64,000 bases of DNA from Algibacter pacificus (lineage in GTDB: Bacteria; Bacteroidota; Bacteroidia; Flavobacteriales; Flavobacteriaceae): positions 496,001 through 560,000 of the forward strand of contig NZ_VOGY01000001.1 in assembly GCF_008033385.1 (NCBI RefSeq). The letters are read 5' to 3'. Positions within the stretch are counted from its first letter, which is position 1; every line of letters begins with the position of its first letter. Made by a program: the position numbers and the translations under genes. The notes below the pieces were generated by a model that did no database searches, had not been told where the DNA came from, and was given only the letters and a program-made list of their open reading frames with translations. Positions 62,656 to 64,000 of this stretch are shown here, in pieces.

Positions 62656-64000
62656 ATGAAAATCATAGAAATGAGAATTAAAAAAACAATACTTTTTTTA
62701 GGTGTAGTATTGTCTTTTTTCATGTTGACTAATTGTCAAGAAGCACAAGTTGCTCAAAAACCGAATGTGCTACTGATCTGTGTAGATGATCTTCGCCCAG
62801 AACTGAAAAGTTTTGGAGCAGAATATATTAGCTCGCCAAACATCGATGCATTCGCCGCAAAGGGAGTAGCTTTTCATAATCATTTTGTAAATGCCCCAAG
62901 CTGTGGACCATCTCGCTATACTTTGCTCACGGGACAGTATGGCCCAGTAGGAAATAATGCTCTTTTTCTGCGGTCAGAAAAGATTGTAAAAGGTACAGAA
63001 GATATTGATAAAAGCATGCCGGAGTGGTTTAGAGCTAATGGCTATACCACCGTTTCGGTAGGCAAGGTATCGCACCATCCAGGTGGACGAGGTGGCAAAG
63101 TTTGGGCGGATAGCTCAAAAATTGAAATGCCTAATGCGTGGGATAAACACCTTATGCCAGTAGCAGAATGGGAACATCCCAAAGGAGCCATGCACGGACT
63201 CGCCAATGGAGAGATTCGTGAATCAAGAGCTACAATGGATATTTTTCAGACGGTAGAAGGTGATGATCACCTTTATCCGGATGGCGCCATTGCTGATGAA
63301 GCTTTAAAGCAATTGCGCGAACTGGCTAGTAATGAAGATAAACCATTCTTTCTTGCCGTGGGTATCATTAAGCCTCACTTGCCTTTTGGGGCTCCAAAAT
63401 CATACTATGACAGGTATGAGGGCGTTGACTTGCCTGCCATACAGCACCCAGAAAAGCCGAAAGGAAAAACCACATGGCACGGCTCTGGTGAGTTTATGGG
63501 ATACAACCGCTGGGGTAAAAACCCCAATAAGGATGCAGACTTTGCTGATGATGTGCGTCGTCATTATGCGGCTTGTGTGAGTTATGCTGATGCTCAAGTA
63601 GGAAAAGTGTTAGCTGAATTGAAAAGAACAGGAGCGGATAAGAACACGATTGTGGTGCTATGGGGCGACCACGGTTGGCACTTGGGAGAACATGCCATTT
63701 GGGGAAAACATAGTTTATTCGAAGAATCTTTGCATTCTCCTCTAATCATTCACTACCCTGGTATGAAAAAAACTGGTGCTAAGGCGGATGCGGTAGTAGA
63801 GACAGTGGATATTTTTCCAACCTTATGTGATTTAGCAGGAATTGAAATTCCGGTATATGCCTATGGTGAATCTATGAAAAAAATATTAGTAGACCCGAAT
63901 ACTGAAGGTCATACGGCCATAGCATATACAAGAAAAGCTTCCACAATCAGAACATCAACGCATAGGATGACACTTCATAAGGACGGATTTGTGGAATTAT
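62656..64000 (+). CDS. S1 family sulfatase, iduronate-2-sulfatase-like, lipoprotein (3' end missing)
   Basis: The frame is open from the ATG at 62656 to the window end (448 codons), so the stop lies outside. An internal ATG at 62671 is an alternative start. The leader ends in a lipobox (MLTNC). [10 protein letters not shown] carries the Asp-Asp metal pair, CGPSR (Cys83) is the formylglycine site followed by [12 protein letters not shown], and [11 protein letters not shown] completes the active site. [12 protein letters not shown] and [12 protein letters not shown] are typical of the iduronate-2-sulfatase-like group (S1_7). Ulvan contains iduronic acid, but most group members in PULs act on other sulfated sugars. 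It follows the short GH106-like gene by 6 bases and shares its raised G+C content. Confidence 0.92.
   Translation, partial: MKIIEMRIKKTILFLGVVLSFFMLTNCQEAQVAQKPNVLLICVDDLRPELKSFGAEYISSPNIDAFAAKGVAFHNHFVNAPSCGPSRYTLLTGQYGPVGNNALFLRSEKIVKGTEDIDKSMPEWFRANGYTTVSVGKVSHHPGGRGGKVWADSSKIEMPNAWDKHLMPVAEWEHPKGAMHGLANGEIRESRATMDIFQTVEGDDHLYPDGAIADEALKQLRELASNEDKPFFLAVGIIKPHLPFGAPKSYYDRYEGVDLPAIQHPEKPKGKTTWHGSGEFMGYNRWGKNPNKDADFADDVRRHYAACVSYADAQVGKVLAELKRTGADKNTIVVLWGDHGWHLGEHAIWGKHSLFEESLHSPLIIHYPGMKKTGAKADAVVETVDIFPTLCDLAGIEIPVYAYGESMKKILVDPNTEGHTAIAYTRKASTIRTSTHRMTLHKDGFVEL

Overview
The window reads as part of the chromosome of a marine member of the Flavobacteriaceae (Bacteroidota). It is AT-rich, with near-absent Shine-Dalgarno sequences, lipobox signal peptides, C-terminal type IX secretion sorting domains and TAnnTTT-type promoter boxes. 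Nearly every gene encodes an exported carbohydrate-active enzyme or sulfatase. I see no tRNA, rRNA, CRISPR array, transposase, SusC/SusD pair or central metabolic gene. This is an interior slice of a very large polysaccharide utilization locus (PUL).

Bases 1-20,000 look like an ulvan-degradation block, ulvan being the green-algal polysaccharide of sulfated rhamnose, glucuronic/iduronic acid and xylose. In order it holds the 3' part of a GH43, a GH3, a GH105 unsaturated uronyl hydrolase, a sulfatase, a GH2, a GH106 rhamnosidase, a PL25 ulvan lyase, a PL28 ulvan lyase, and a Tat-exported lipoprotein of the toroid lyase/dehydratase type. The two lyases carry type IX sorting tails and share a related ricin-like binding module. 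Infer: lyases cut ulvan outside the cell, GH105 removes the unsaturated uronic acid, sulfatases desulfate, and GH3/GH43 and GH106 release xylose and rhamnose.

At 20,059-20,943 a minus-strand AraC-type regulator lies convergent to the first block and divergent from the second. From 21,148 to the window end, 18 plus-strand genes are packed with gaps of at most 67 bases, so one operon of about 43 kb is plausible. It encodes eight GH78 enzymes (two tandem-type paralogue pairs and one dispersed pair), three GH106 enzymes, a GH59 (galactocerebrosidase-like) enzyme with a rhamnosidase-type N-terminal domain, a DUF1080 protein, a heparinase II/III-type lyase, a secreted amidohydrolase fused to a beta-rich domain, and three sulfatases. 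Twelve predicted rhamnosidases in one window is far more than ulvan alone would seem to need. A more branched, sulfated, rhamnose-rich glycan (rhamnan sulfate or rhamno-galactan type) is a reasonable guess, but it is a guess.

The most interesting regulatory signal is a 17-base tandem direct repeat (CAGGATA-like halves, 10-base period) upstream of four transcription starts: PL25, PL28, the Tat lipoprotein and the GH78 operon. Each copy is followed about 20 bases downstream by a TAnnTTTA-like box. It is a candidate operator for the AraC regulator or for a PUL sensor outside the window.
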